64,000 bases of DNA from the NCBI RefSeq assembly GCF_000519185.1, contig NZ_JAFA01000008.1, positions 186,405-250,404 of the forward strand, in the 5' to 3' direction. The position numbers and the translations under genes are program-made. The notes beneath the pieces are model-generated. The model was given only the letters and a program-made list of their open reading frames with translations. It searched no databases and had not been told where the DNA came from. Every line of letters begins with the position of its first letter. Within the stretch, counting starts at the first letter, position 1. The DNA is from Paraburkholderia nodosa DSM 21604. GTDB taxonomy: Bacteria; Pseudomonadota; Gammaproteobacteria; Burkholderiales; Burkholderiaceae. Positions 1 through 9,112 of this stretch are shown here, piece after piece.

Positions 1-1053
1 CTGGGTCGAATTGCCCGTCGAGCGCACCGCCACGAGGTATTCCGGACCCTGATCCTTCGTGGCCTTCTTCGGGTTGTAGAAGAGCTTGCCGAGCAGGCCA
101 TCGCCCTTGAGTTCCTGCATCGAATCGGCGTAGCGCACGTAGTAGAGGCCCTTCTCGCGGTCGCGATTGTCGACCGTGAAGTTCGTGCGGTCGAGCGCGA
201 GGCCCACGCGCAGCCACGCGGTGTCGAACGCTTCGGGCAGGTCGAGCGTCGTGCCTTCAGGACCGGCAGCGACCTTGACGCCGGCCGTCGACGGGCGCGC
301 ATCGGTCAGCAGTTGCTTGGACTGCGCGTCGGTCAGGCCGAACTTCTGCATGATCTTGGCGAGGAACGCGGCTTCGAGTGCCGGGTCGCGCGGACGCTCG
401 ACCCACTTCGACCCCGTCTTGTCCTGGCCCGTCAGCACTTCTTCCATGGCGTTATGCGTGACGGAAATGTCCGTTTGACCGTCCGGGCCACGCGAAACCA
501 GCACGCGGAAACGGTCGCGCGTGCCCGACGAGTACGCGAAGTCGATCACGCGGCCAATCGTACGGCGGAACCAGTCGTCCGGAATGTTGGCGCGGTTCTC
601 GGCCCAGTCGGTCGTCATGATGCCCGTGGACGGCGAATCGGTCGTCAGCGTGAAGCCATTCTCCGTCCAGAATTCCTGCAACTGCGGCCAGACGTCGTCA
701 GGCGAGCGGCCGTCCACCACGAGCCAGCGGCGGTCGCCGTCGCGCTCCACGTGCATGCCGAACGGATCCTGCGCATCCGGCACGCCGAGTGTGGCGTTGC
801 CGGCCGGCATGACCGTGCGCTGAGCGGAGCCGCCAAGCGTAATCGTGGGCGGCGGCGCGACGTACTTCTGGTCGTTCGGCGCCGATGACAGATCCTGCGG
901 CACATTCAGCGGCGGCGCGGTCGGCGTGTCCTTGTAGTTGACGCGATCGGACGCGAACATGTCGTTCAGCGACTCGCAGCCTGCGAGCGAGCCGAGTGCA
1001 AGCGCCAGCACCGCCATGCGGGTTGCGTGGAGGGAAAAAGCGGAACGTTTCAT
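1..1053 (-). CDS. bamC: Outer membrane assembly lipoprotein BamC (3' end cut by window)
   Basis: This is an accessory lipoprotein of the BAM complex, which inserts beta-barrel proteins into the outer membrane. The N-terminus is a lipoprotein signal: basic MKR, a hydrophobic run (MAVLALALGSL), then lipobox LAGC with the lipidated Cys at residue 26. It is followed by the unstructured BamC-type stretch (NYKDTPTAPPLNVPQDLS) and helix-grip-like domains. 351 codons are visible and the stop lies left of the window. The gene lies downstream of dapA on the same strand with a 136-bp gap, the dapA-bamC order known from other proteobacteria. Identification rests on the lipobox, the N-terminal motif and that synteny. 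Confidence 0.9.
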   Translation of the reverse strand, partial: MKRSAFSLHATRMAVLALALGSLAGCESLNDMFASDRVNYKDTPTAPPLNVPQDLSSAPNDQKYVAPPPTITLGGSAQRTVMPAGNATLGVPDAQDPFGMHVERDGDRRWLVVDGRSPDDVWPQLQEFWTENGFTLTTDSPSTGIMTTDWAENRANIPDDWFRRTIGRVIDFAYSSGTRDRFRVLVSRGPDGQTDISVTHNAMEEVLTGQDKTGSKWVERPRDPALEAAFLAKIMQKFGLTDAQSKQLLTDARPSTAGVKVAAGPEGTTLDLPEAFDTAWLRVGLALDRTNFTVDNRDREKGLYYVRYADSMQELKGDGLLGKLFYNPKKATKDQGPEYLVAVRSTGNSTQ

Positions 1054-1189
1054 GTGGGCCTTCGTGATACGGGAACGCTAAGCCTTGCTCTGCGAGACGA
1101 TGGGTCCAGGGTTGGTCCGAGGTCTATCAGTGATTGGGCGGGTGGGCCGTGGCGGCGTCGGTTGAAAAATCGGCGACTGGCTGATTGGA

Positions 1190-2095
1190 TCAGCCAGCCA
1201 GACCGGCTTCGCGCAGCGCGGCGCGCACCACGTCGTAGTAGCGCGCATCGAGCGGCGTGAGCGGCAGTCGGATGCCGCCTTCGATGCGGCCGAGTTCCTG
1301 CAGCGCCCACTTCACCGGAATCGGATTCGATTCGATGAACAGGTTCTTGTGCAGCGACAACAGCTTCATATGGATCGCGCGCGCCGTTTTCGCGTCGCCG
1401 GCGAGCGCGGCCTTGCACAGGTCGCTCATCTGGCGCGGCGCAACGTTCGCGGTCACCGAAATATTGCCGTGTCCGCCGAGCAGCATCAGCGCGATCGCCG
1501 TGGGATCGTCGCCGCTGAAAATCTTGAAGCCGTTCGGCGCATGCTTGATGAGGTGCGCGGCGCGGTCGATGTTACCCGTCGCCTCCTTCACCGCGATGAT
1601 GCCGGGCACTTCGGCCAGACGCAGGATGGTCTCGTTCGCCATGTCCGCGACCGTACGGCCCGGCACGTTGTAGAGGATGACCGGCAGATCCACGTCCTCC
1701 GCGATCTTCGCGAAGTGACGGTACATGCCTTCCTGGGTCGGCTTGTTGTAATAGGGCACGACCTGGAGCGACGCCTGTGCGCCCACTTCCTTCGCGTGCT
1801 TCGTGAGTTCGATGGCCTCGGCGGTGGAATTGCCGCCGGCGCCCGCGATGATCGGCATACGGCCAGCGGCGTGCTCGACCGCCGTCTTGATCATCAGGAT
1901 GTGTTCTTCGACGTCCAGCGTGGCGGACTCCCCGCTCGTACCGACGACGACGAGGGCATCCGTCCCCTCTTCCACGTGCCAGTCGATCAGTTTGCGGAAT
2001 GCCGGCAGGTCGAGACTGCCGTCCTCGTGCATGGGGGTGACGATCGCGGGAATGCTGCCTTGCAGCGTAATGCCGTCCTGAGTGCCGTTAGCCAT
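1190..2095 (-). CDS. dapA: 4-hydroxy-tetrahydrodipicolinate synthase
   Basis: DapA condenses pyruvate with aspartate semialdehyde, the first committed step of the diaminopimelate/lysine pathway in the cytoplasm. The 301-residue protein is a full-length aldolase-type TIM barrel. The Schiff-base lysine is K170 in [10 protein letters not shown] and the catalytic tyrosine is Y142 in LYNVPGRT; the GTSGES motif near residue 52 binds the pyruvate carboxylate. The start MANGTQDG is the first good one upstream of the conserved SIPAIVTPM. The gene sits between a methyltransferase gene and bamC, all on the minus strand. Confidence 0.97.
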   Translation of the reverse strand: MANGTQDGITLQGSIPAIVTPMHEDGSLDLPAFRKLIDWHVEEGTDALVVVGTSGESATLDVEEHILMIKTAVEHAAGRMPIIAGAGGNSTAEAIELTKHAKEVGAQASLQVVPYYNKPTQEGMYRHFAKIAEDVDLPVILYNVPGRTVADMANETILRLAEVPGIIAVKEATGNIDRAAHLIKHAPNGFKIFSGDDPTAIALMLLGGHGNISVTANVAPRQMSDLCKAALAGDAKTARAIHMKLLSLHKNLFIESNPIPVKWALQELGRIEGGIRLPLTPLDARYYDVVRAALREAGLAG

Positions 2096-2139
2096 GAAAC
2101 GCCAGAAAAATGAGTCGGTTAAACCGCGATTGTAGCGGA

Positions 2140-2772
2140 TTAGCCGGTCAGATCGTAACGCGTTACGGGAAGGACCTGGTTCTCAGGTACATTACCGGCT
2201 CTTTCGAGGGACACCGAGGTCGTTTTTTCCCGTACCGCGCAGATGCGCTGAATATACGCCTCACGCGGCTGCGAAAGAAATCCGTCCTGATAGGCGATTA
2301 CCCTCAGCGCCGGCGTACAGACCGCCAGCAACTCGCCGGGCGCGAGCAGGAAAGCGGGGTTCGATGGCTTTCCCACCGTCTCGTTGCCCTGGGCGAAGGT
2401 TTCGTAGATCAGGACGCCGCCCGGCGCCAGCGCCTCAATGAGACGCGGCATGAGCGGGCGGTGCAGGTAGTTCGTGACGACCACGGCGGCAAAGCGGGCG
2501 TCCGGCGCGAGCGGCCAGGGCGCGCCTTCGAGGTCGCACGCTAGAGTCGCGACACCTGCTACGTCATGCAACGTGGCGAGCGCGGCGGCGTCGCGATCGA
2601 GCGCCGTCACCGGGTGCCCCTGGCCAGCCAGCCAGCGCGTGTGCCGACCCGCGCCGGAGGCCACGTCGAGCACCGTGCCGCCGGGCGCGATGAGGTGCGC
2701 CCAGCGGCGCACCCAGCGCGACGGCTCGGCAAGCCCGTGGGCCAGCGAACCGGCGGCAGGCGTCGACGTCAT
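2140..2772 (-). CDS. Class I SAM-dependent methyltransferase
   Basis: A 210-residue protein with a Rossmann-type methyltransferase fold. Motif I is [11 protein letters not shown] (about residues 34-44), followed by the acidic ribose-binding position in ALDRDAAAL. Downstream [11 protein letters not shown] and [11 protein letters not shown] resemble motifs IV and V of TehB/UbiE-like small methyltransferases. The substrate cannot be deduced. It begins 8 bp after the trpS stop codon, so it is probably co-transcribed with trpS and the M50 gene. Confidence 0.85.
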   Translation of the reverse strand: MTSTPAAGSLAHGLAEPSRWVRRWAHLIAPGGTVLDVASGAGRHTRWLAGQGHPVTALDRDAAALATLHDVAGVATLACDLEGAPWPLAPDARFAAVVVTNYLHRPLMPRLIEALAPGGVLIYETFAQGNETVGKPSNPAFLLAPGELLAVCTPALRVIAYQDGFLSQPREAYIQRICAVREKTTSVSLERAGNVPENQVLPVTRYDLTG

Positions 2773-2780
2773 CGGCTCGA

Positions 2781-3983
2781 TCAGCTGTACGAGAGGCCCA
2801 TGGCCTCGCGCACGTCGCGCATCGTCTCGTTGGCGAACTTGCGCGCCTTGTCGCAGCCGTCAGCGACGATTGCACGCAGCAGCGACGGGTCGTCCATGTA
2901 CTTCTGCGCGCGCTCGAGCATGGGCTGCTGCTCGCGCAGAATGCCCTCGATCACCGGCTGCTTGCACTCCAGACAACCGATGCCGGCCGAACGGCAACCC
3001 TTCTGCACCCAGTCGTGCGTCTGCTCGTCCGTGTAGACCTGGTGCAGTTGCCACACCGGGCACTTGTCGGGATCGCCCGGATCGGTGCGGCGCACGCGCG
3101 CGGGGTCGGTCGGCATGGTGCGGACCTTCTTCGTGATCGACTCGGCGTCTTCGCGCAGGCCAATGGTGTTGCCGTACGACTTCGACATCTTCTGGCCGTC
3201 GAGACCCGGCATGCGCGAGGCTTCCGTCAACAGAACCTGCGGCTCCGGCAGAATGATCTTGCGCGAGCCTTCGAGGTAGCCAAAGAGACGCTCGCGATCG
3301 CTCATCGAGAGGCTTTGCGACTCCGAAAGCATCGCGCGGGCCTGTTCGAGCGCCTCGTCATTGCCTTCCTGCTGATAAGCGTTGCGCAGCTCGTGGTAGA
3401 GCTTCGAGCGCTTGCCACCCAGCTTCTTCGCCGCCTCGTTGGCCTTCTCTTCGAAGCCCGGCTCGCGGCCGTACATGTAGTTGAAGCGCCGCGCCATTTC
3501 GCGCGCCATCTCGACGTGCGGCACCTGATCCTCGCCCACCGGCACGAGCGACGCGCGGTACAGCAGGATATCGGCGGCCATCAGCACCGGGTAGCCGAGG
3601 AAGCCGTAGGTACCGAGGTCCTTGTCGCGCAGCTTTTCGATCTGTTCCTTGTAGGTCGGCACGCGCTCGAGCCACGACAGCGGCGTGCTCATGCCGAGCA
3701 GCAGCGCGAGTTCGGCGTGCTCGGGCACGCGGCTCTGGATGAAGAGCGTGGCCTGGTTCGGGTCGATGCCCGAAGCGAGCCAGTCGATCAGCACGTCCCA
3801 GACGTTCTTCTCGATGACATCCGGCGTTTCGTAGTGCGTGGTGAGCGCATGCCAGTCGACCACGCAGAAGAAGCACGGATACTCGGACTGCAGGCGCACC
3901 CAGTTTTTCAGCACGCCGTGATAGTGGCCGAGGTGCAGCGACCCGGTGGGCCGCATGCCGGAGAAGATACGGTCTGGGAACAT
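2781..3983 (-). CDS. trpS: Tryptophanyl-tRNA synthetase
   Basis: Class I aminoacyl-tRNA synthetase charging tRNA-Trp. The HIGH-type motif is LHLGHYHG near residue 15 and the KMSKS loop is QKMSKSYGN. The start MFPDRIFSGMRPTGSL fits the family better than an in-frame ATG 24 nt further upstream and leaves 4 bp to the preceding M50 protease gene. At 400 residues it belongs to the longer TrpS type, with a C-terminal segment containing several Cys (CRSAGIGCLEC) that could bind metal; that last point is inference. Confidence 0.97.
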   Translation of the reverse strand: MFPDRIFSGMRPTGSLHLGHYHGVLKNWVRLQSEYPCFFCVVDWHALTTHYETPDVIEKNVWDVLIDWLASGIDPNQATLFIQSRVPEHAELALLLGMSTPLSWLERVPTYKEQIEKLRDKDLGTYGFLGYPVLMAADILLYRASLVPVGEDQVPHVEMAREMARRFNYMYGREPGFEEKANEAAKKLGGKRSKLYHELRNAYQQEGNDEALEQARAMLSESQSLSMSDRERLFGYLEGSRKIILPEPQVLLTEASRMPGLDGQKMSKSYGNTIGLREDAESITKKVRTMPTDPARVRRTDPGDPDKCPVWQLHQVYTDEQTHDWVQKGCRSAGIGCLECKQPVIEGILREQQPMLERAQKYMDDPSLLRAIVADGCDKARKFANETMRDVREAMGLSYS

Positions 3984-3987
3984 GATG

Positions 3988-4653
3988 TTATGAAAAGAGC
4001 GACACAAGTGGGGTAAGGATGGCCGTGACCGCGTCGTAACCTAGACTCACGAGCGGGCGCAGCCAGAATCGCGTGAAGATGCCACTCACGAGCAACCCCA
4101 TCACGATGATGAAACCGTAGGGCTCGATACGGGCGAGCGCAATGCTCGCGCGCGTGGGCAGGAGCGCCCCGAGCACGCGGCCGCCGTCGAGCGGCGGCAG
4201 CGGAAAGAGATTCAGCACGCCGAGCACGAGATTCACGCCCACGCCGGCGGCGGCCATGCGCGTGAAGAACGGCTCGTCTACGCCGAGCACCGCGAGTCCC
4301 ACGCCGAACACACCCCATATGATGGCCTGCACGAAGTTGCACAGCGGCCCGGCCGCCGCGACCCACAGGGTGCCCCAGCGCGGATTGCGCAGATTGCTGA
4401 AGGCGATCGGCACCGGCTTCGCGTAACCGAACACGAACGCGCCGTTCGTCAGGAAATAGAGCACGAGCGGCATGGCGATTGTGCCGATCGGGTCGATGTG
4501 GCGCATCGGGTTGAACGAGACGCGGCCGAGCACATACGCGGTGTTGTCGCCGAGCATGCGCGCGACGTAGCCGTGCGCGGCTTCGTGCAGCGTGATCGCG
4601 AAGATCACCGGCAAGGCGTAGACGACGATCGTCTGAATAAGATTGGCTTCCAT
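3988..4653 (-). CDS. Site-2-protease-like M50 metallopeptidase, integral membrane
   Basis: A 221-residue, strongly hydrophobic protein with the zinc site HEAAH (H23, E24, H27) in the first membrane segments and the second conserved motif NLFPLPPLDGGR (metal-binding Asp at residue 156). This is the compact rhomboid-free M50/S2P group often found beside trpS in Burkholderiales. Such proteases cut within membrane segments of regulators or signal peptides; the substrate here is unknown. It ends 4 bp before the trpS start, so translation of the two is probably coupled. Confidence 0.9.
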   Translation of the reverse strand: MEANLIQTIVVYALPVIFAITLHEAAHGYVARMLGDNTAYVLGRVSFNPMRHIDPIGTIAMPLVLYFLTNGAFVFGYAKPVPIAFSNLRNPRWGTLWVAAAGPLCNFVQAIIWGVFGVGLAVLGVDEPFFTRMAAAGVGVNLVLGVLNLFPLPPLDGGRVLGALLPTRASIALARIEPYGFIIVMGLLVSGIFTRFWLRPLVSLGYDAVTAILTPLVSLFS

Positions 4654-4714
4654 GGCGGGCTATTGTATCAATGCGTCAATGCGCTCTGGCCACGTTCGCG
4701 CCGCGCATGTCTCA

Positions 4715-5353
4715 TCACGCCTCTTCTTCCTCGATGCCGAACGGCGCCAACGCGCCCCGCCCCGGCCGCACGAGCACCGGTTCTTCCCCTGTGAGATCGA
4801 TCACGGTGGACGGCTCGCACGGGCAAGCCCCGCCGTCGATCACGAGATCGACCTGCTTCTCGAGGCGCTCGCGAATCTCGTCAGGGTCGTTGAGCGGCTC
4901 GGTGTCGGGCGGCAAGATTAGCGTGGAGGCAAGCAGCGGCTCGCCCAGTTCTTCGAGAATCGCAAGCGGAATCGGATGCCCGGGCACGCGCAGGCCGATC
5001 GTCTTGCGCGACGGATGCGAGAGGCGCCGCGGCACTTCCTTCGTCGCCACCAGCACGAACACATACGGGCCCGGCGTCACCGACTTGATGAGCCGGTATT
5101 GGCGGTTGTCCACCATGGCGAAGTTCGCGAGTTCGGACAGGTCCCGCACCATCAGCGAGAGCAGCGCCTTTTCGTCGAGCCCTCGGATGCGGCGCAGGCG
5201 CTCGGCGGCCTGCTTGTCGTCGATGCGGGCGGCGAGCGCGTAGCTCGAATCGGTGGGCAACGCGATCACACCGCCGTCGCGGATGATCTCCACCGCCTGC
5301 TTGACGAGACGCGGCTGCGGGTTTTCTGGGTGAAGCCGAAAGAACTGGGACAT
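4715..5353 (-). CDS. yciO: YciO family protein (Sua5/YciO/YrdC domain)
   Basis: A 212-residue protein of the YrdC-like fold that binds ATP and RNA. The start MSQFFRLHPENPQPRLVKQA and internal motifs (KEVPRRL, RKTIGLRVP, EKQVDLVIDGG, TTVID-like TVIDL) follow E. coli YciO closely, rather than TsaC/Sua5, the essential threonylcarbamoyl-AMP synthase. The start at 5353 was chosen for this match; an open frame continues 93 nt upstream without conservation. The neighbouring PHP gene is also next to yciO in E. coli (yciO-rnm), which supports the paralogue choice. Many databases will label it L-threonylcarbamoyladenylate synthase. Confidence 0.88.
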   Translation of the reverse strand: MSQFFRLHPENPQPRLVKQAVEIIRDGGVIALPTDSSYALAARIDDKQAAERLRRIRGLDEKALLSLMVRDLSELANFAMVDNRQYRLIKSVTPGPYVFVLVATKEVPRRLSHPSRKTIGLRVPGHPIPLAILEELGEPLLASTLILPPDTEPLNDPDEIRERLEKQVDLVIDGGACPCEPSTVIDLTGEEPVLVRPGRGALAPFGIEEEEA

Positions 5354-5517
5354 GGCAGTAATCAGCTGACGAATGGCGATGAAAACAGCGGGACGATGCG
5401 CGAGAACGGCAGGCGACTGCACGTAGTTACCACAAAGCGACGACAAAGCTGGATTGACCGGTGCGAAACGCCTTGCAGCAAACAGGCGGGATCAGTGGGC
5501 CACGCGCCGTGCGCGGC

Positions 5518-6348
5518 CTACAGCCATCGCTCCCAGACAGGCTTGAGATCGGAAGGCAAAGGCGGCAGCGTGCCGGGCTCGATCGCGTCGGGCCCGGGCG
5601 CATGGAAGTCCGAACCGCGCGACGCCTCGAAGCCAAAGCGCCGCGCAACGGCCGCGTACTCGGCGTACTGGTCGCGCGTATGGCTGCCGGTGACGACTTC
5701 GATGGCCTTGCCGCCCAGATCGATGAATTCGCCGAAGAGCGTGTCGAATTCGAGCTGGGTATAAGCATAGCGGCCCGGATGCGCGATGATCGCCTCGCCG
5801 CCCGCCGCCTTGATCCACGCTACGGCGTCGGCGAGCCTGGCCCAGCGGTGTGCGACGTAACCGGGCTTGCCTTCGCCGAGCCAGCGCGAAAACGCGTCCT
5901 GGGTGTTCTGCGCACGGCCGCTTTCGACAAGGAAGCGCGCGAAGTGGGTACGCGAGACCAGGTCGGGATTCGAGACGTACTGGAATGCGCCTTCGTACGC
6001 GTCGGGAATGCCGAGTTCGCCGAGCCGCTCGCCGATGGCTTCGGCGCGCGCCGCACGGCCGTCACGCGTGCGCGCGAGCCCGTCGACGAGCGCGGCACAC
6101 TCGGTATCCACATGCAAACCGACGATGTGCACCGTGCGCGACGCCCAGGTGACCGAAATCTCGACGCCGCTCAAATAGCGCATGCCGAGCGCCTCGGCCG
6201 CCTCGCGCGCTTCTCGCTGGCCGCCGAGCACGTCATGATCGGTGAGCGCCCACAAGCCCACGCCACCCGCTTTCGCCAGCTGCGCGACGGCAGCCGGGGC
6301 CAGTTGGCCGTCGGAGACAGTGGAGTGACAGTGGAGATCGGCGTTCAT
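5518..6348 (-). CDS. rnm: PHP-domain phosphoesterase, RNase AM / 3',5'-nucleoside bisphosphate phosphatase type
   Basis: A 276-residue PHP-domain protein with N-terminal metal motif DLHCHSTVSDG (H6, H8), the second motif ALTDHD, further metal ligands in GVEIS and IIAHPGRY, and C-terminal GSDFHAPG. This pattern fits the YciV/TrpH group, which in E. coli removes 5' nucleotides from short RNAs and hydrolyses nucleoside 3',5'-bisphosphates. The adjacent yciO reproduces the E. coli gene pair. It is transcribed toward yciO across a 164-bp gap with no clear terminator. Confidence 0.87.
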   Translation of the reverse strand: MNADLHCHSTVSDGQLAPAAVAQLAKAGGVGLWALTDHDVLGGQREAREAAEALGMRYLSGVEISVTWASRTVHIVGLHVDTECAALVDGLARTRDGRAARAEAIGERLGELGIPDAYEGAFQYVSNPDLVSRTHFARFLVESGRAQNTQDAFSRWLGEGKPGYVAHRWARLADAVAWIKAAGGEAIIAHPGRYAYTQLEFDTLFGEFIDLGGKAIEVVTGSHTRDQYAEYAAVARRFGFEASRGSDFHAPGPDAIEPGTLPPLPSDLKPVWERWL

Positions 6349-6450
6349 TGGATACGGGAAAAGGATGAACCTCCATTTTACTGCAACGCAGTGAAGTCGT
6401 CGGGCGGCGCCTGAAGCGTAGCCGACGCCCGAATGCGCGCCCGATGTGCC

Positions 6451-7350
6451 TTACGCTTTCGCGCAGAACGACTCGATCAGGCGCGCGACCTCTTCCGGCT
6501 GATCGTGGTGCACCATGTGCCCCGCCCCGTCGACGATCCGTTCGCGCCAGTCGGGAAACGCCTCGAAACGCTTCTTGAATTCGTCGATGGGCACCGCCCC
6601 CGCGAGCCGCGCGAGCGTTTCGGAGCCAGCCGCTTCGACGTGCAACACCCTCGCGCTCACCTGCGACCAGATCGCCATCACCTCGTCGAGCTGGTACAGC
6701 AGCGGACCGCGCATTTTGTGCGCCGGATCGCCGAGCAGCACATAGCCGCCCTCGCCGTCCGGCTTCGACCAGTGTTCTGCGAGGAAGCGCGCGCGCGGTG
6801 CGATCAGACGCGGATTGGTCTTCACGAGCCGCGCGGCCACCTCGTCGAGCGACGCGTACGTGCGCAGTCGCGGCGGCGTGCGCACTTCGTCGAGCCACTC
6901 GCGCATGCGGCCCGGCGCCTGTCTGGGTGACGGCGCCGGCAGCCCGAAACCCTCCAGGTCGACCACGCGGCGCACGCGCTCGGGCCGCACGCCCGCATAG
7001 AGGCACACGATGTTCGCGCCGAGACTATGCCCGACGAGATCCACCTGTCCCTCGGGCGCGTAATGGGCGAGCAGCGCATCGAGATCGGCGAGGTAGTCGG
7101 GGAACCAGTAGTTGCTGCCCTGTCCCCGCGCAACGGGCCAGTCGGAGAGGCCGAAGCCGCGCAGGTCGGGTGCGATGACCTGCCAGTCACCGCCGCGTGC
7201 ATCCAGCGCGTCGACGACAAACTGGAACGACGCCGCCACGTCCATCCAGCCGTGCAGCATGAAGAGCACGGGCGCGCCCTCTGCGCCCCAGCGGCGCACG
7301 TGCAGCCGGATGCCGTTGACTTCGACAGATTCGGATCGGGATTGATTCAT
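6451..7350 (-). CDS. Alpha/beta hydrolase
   Basis: A 299-residue alpha/beta-hydrolase-fold enzyme. The oxyanion-hole motif is MLHGWMD near residue 33, the nucleophile elbow is VGHSLGA with Ser109, and the catalytic His is in GAGHMVHH near the C-terminus. No signal peptide is seen. The substrate is unknown; the sequence resembles general esterase, lactonase or epoxide-hydrolase-like members. The start MNQSRSES at 7350 lies just downstream of a -10 hexamer and a near-palindrome. Confidence 0.9.
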   Translation of the reverse strand: MNQSRSESVEVNGIRLHVRRWGAEGAPVLFMLHGWMDVAASFQFVVDALDARGGDWQVIAPDLRGFGLSDWPVARGQGSNYWFPDYLADLDALLAHYAPEGQVDLVGHSLGANIVCLYAGVRPERVRRVVDLEGFGLPAPSPRQAPGRMREWLDEVRTPPRLRTYASLDEVAARLVKTNPRLIAPRARFLAEHWSKPDGEGGYVLLGDPAHKMRGPLLYQLDEVMAIWSQVSARVLHVEAAGSETLARLAGAVPIDEFKKRFEAFPDWRERIVDGAGHMVHHDQPEEVARLIESFCAKA

Positions 7351-7368
7351 TTGCGCTGCCGCAAAAAA

Positions 7369-7387
7369 GAATGATCGTTCAATTATA
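7369..7387 (-). promoter_or_regulatory. -10 element and operator-like near-palindrome upstream of the alpha/beta hydrolase gene
   Basis: On the minus strand TATAAT (7387-7382) is followed by GAACGATCATTC (7380-7369), a 12-bp inverted repeat matching its own complement at 10 of 12 positions. Its place between the -10 and the ATG suits a repressor site. GAACG-type half-sites are common for TetR-family regulators. No clear -35 was found, and no regulator gene is adjacent. Confidence 0.4.
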
Positions 7388-7425
7388 TAGGCGCTGGGCG
7401 TTTGCAGTCCGTCATTCGTGGTAGG

Positions 7426-8331
7426 TCATTCGTTCGATTGCCGCTCCGTTGGCGGCTTCGCGGCGTCCTGGGCCGCCAGCGTATCCAGTTCGGCTTCGTC
7501 GAAACCCGCCGAGCGGCGCGCCTCGAAGTTAAATGGACCGCGCATGCGCGGCGCGTGGTACTGCTCCGCGAGCGCGAGCCATGCCGCGTGCGGGTCGAGA
7601 TCGCGCGCCTCGCACAGGTGGCGGAACCAATGGTTGCCGATGCGCACGTGTCCCACTTCGTCGCGCAGGATGATGTCGAGGATCGCGGCCGATTCGTCGT
7701 CGCCAGCCTGTTTCAGGCGCGCGCGGATGGGCGGCGAGGCGTCGAGCCCGCGCGCCTCCAGCACGCGCGGCACGAGCGCCATGCGCGCGAGCACGTCGGC
7801 GCTGGTGCGCTCGCACATCTCCCACAGGCCATTGTGCGCGGGGAAGTCGCCGTATGCGTGACCATAGTCGGCGAGCCGCGCGCGCAGCAGCGAGAAGTGA
7901 TACGCCTCTTCTGCCGCGACCTTGAGCCAGTCGGCGTAGAAGGCGTCGGGCATGGCGGGGAAGCGCCAGACCGCGTCTAGCGCGAGATTGATCGCGTTGA
8001 ATTCGATGTGGGCCAGCGCGTGCAGCAGCACCACACGGCCCTGAGGCGTGCTCATGCTGCGGCGCTGCAGTTCGCGCGGCTCGACGAGCGGCGGCTCGGC
8101 GGGGCGGCCAGGCAAGCCGGCCGGCGTCGCGATGACGCGTTGCGGTTCCCAGCGCGGCGTAGCGGACTGAGCCTGAGTTTGCACGTGCAGTGCGCGCACC
8201 GCATCGGCCTTGGCGACCGGGTCGCATTCGCGCAGCGCGGCGAGCGCGACGACGCGCCAACAGGCGGGCTCGGCATCTGTTGGTGTTGGGACATCAGCGC
8301 TCGCGCTGGCGGCGGAGAAAACGGAATTCAT
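7426..8331 (-). CDS. DUF455 family ferritin-like protein
   Basis: A 301-residue helical protein of the DUF455 / ferritin-like superfamily. Carboxylate and His motifs expected for a diiron-type four-helix bundle are visible: LHALAHIEFNAINLALDA, AEEAYHFSLLRARL and RDEVGHVRIGNHWF. The central part reads almost as a ferritin fold, with E-(x)2-H patterns. Function is not established for the family. The start MNSVFSAASA was preferred over an ATG 72 nt upstream because the extra residues look non-coding. It is divergent from the carbonic anhydrase gene. Confidence 0.85.
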   Translation of the reverse strand: MNSVFSAASASADVPTPTDAEPACWRVVALAALRECDPVAKADAVRALHVQTQAQSATPRWEPQRVIATPAGLPGRPAEPPLVEPRELQRRSMSTPQGRVVLLHALAHIEFNAINLALDAVWRFPAMPDAFYADWLKVAAEEAYHFSLLRARLADYGHAYGDFPAHNGLWEMCERTSADVLARMALVPRVLEARGLDASPPIRARLKQAGDDESAAILDIILRDEVGHVRIGNHWFRHLCEARDLDPHAAWLALAEQYHAPRMRGPFNFEARRSAGFDEAELDTLAAQDAAKPPTERQSNE

Positions 8332-8425
8332 CGGCAGAAGAAACAGGGACCGAAAAGCGGGACTGAAAAGCTGACGCGCGCGGGCGCCCGAAAAGCCCCC
8401 CAAGCGGATCGCGCACGCAACCGTT

Positions 8426-8431
8426 TACAAT
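8426..8431 (+). promoter_or_regulatory. Candidate -10 element for the gamma carbonic anhydrase gene
   Basis: TACAAT within CCGTTTACAATACG lies about 90 nt upstream of the GTG start. No good -35 hexamer is visible at 16-18 bp, so this is a weak call based on the -10 alone. Confidence 0.35.
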
Positions 8432-8521
8432 ACGCGATTCACCTGCCTTGCGTCGTCCGCAGCCGTTGCGCGTCGCCAGCAGACCGGCAGCAGCCCCGAA
8501 AGACATAGGAGACTCAACACC

Positions 8522-9046
8522 GTGGCCATCTACAAGCTTGGCGAAGCCGCACCGACCATTCACGAAAGCGTGTTCGTCGCGGACAACGCGACCGTCATCG
8601 GCAAGGTTGAACTGGCCGAAGACGCGAGCGTCTGGTTTGGCGCGACGCTGCGCGGCGACAACGAGCCGATCACCGTCGGCACGCGCAGCAACGTTCAGGA
8701 AGGCGCGGTGCTCCACACGGATCCCGGCTATCCACTCACGCTCGAGGCGAACGTGACCGTGGGCCATCAGGCCATGCTGCACGGCTGCACCGTGAAGGAA
8801 GGCGCGCTGATCGGCATTCAGGCGGTGGTCTTGAATGGCGCGGTAATCGGCCGCAACTGTCTGGTTGGCGCGGGTGCGGTGGTCACGGAAGGCAAGGTGT
8901 TCCCCGACAACTCGCTGATTCTCGGCGCACCGGCCAAGGTCGTGCGTGAGCTGACCGAGGCCGACATCGCCGGTCTCAAGCGCAACGCGGATGTCTACGC
9001 GCAGCGCCGCGAATATTTCAAGGCGCAGCTCGTGCGCATCGGTTGA
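8522..9046 (+). CDS. Gamma carbonic anhydrase family protein
   Basis: A 174-residue left-handed beta-helix protein with hexapeptide repeats. The three zinc-ligand histidines of the gamma-class are present as H65 (VLHTD), H82 and H87 (GHQAMLHGC), and the family-typical RGDNEPI and SNVQEGAVLH are intact. Members either hydrate CO2 or act as YrdA/PaaY-like proteins, so activity is uncertain. Translation starts at GTG, preceded by AGGAGA at 8507-8512; no closer ATG exists in frame. Confidence 0.93.
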   Translation: MAIYKLGEAAPTIHESVFVADNATVIGKVELAEDASVWFGATLRGDNEPITVGTRSNVQEGAVLHTDPGYPLTLEANVTVGHQAMLHGCTVKEGALIGIQAVVLNGAVIGRNCLVGAGAVVTEGKVFPDNSLILGAPAKVVRELTEADIAGLKRNADVYAQRREYFKAQLVRIG

Positions 9047-9112
9047 CAGCGCCACGCTCTCGCCGTGTGCGGCGCGGGCCGCGCCGCCCCGATTGAAACG
9101 AAGGAAAAGATT

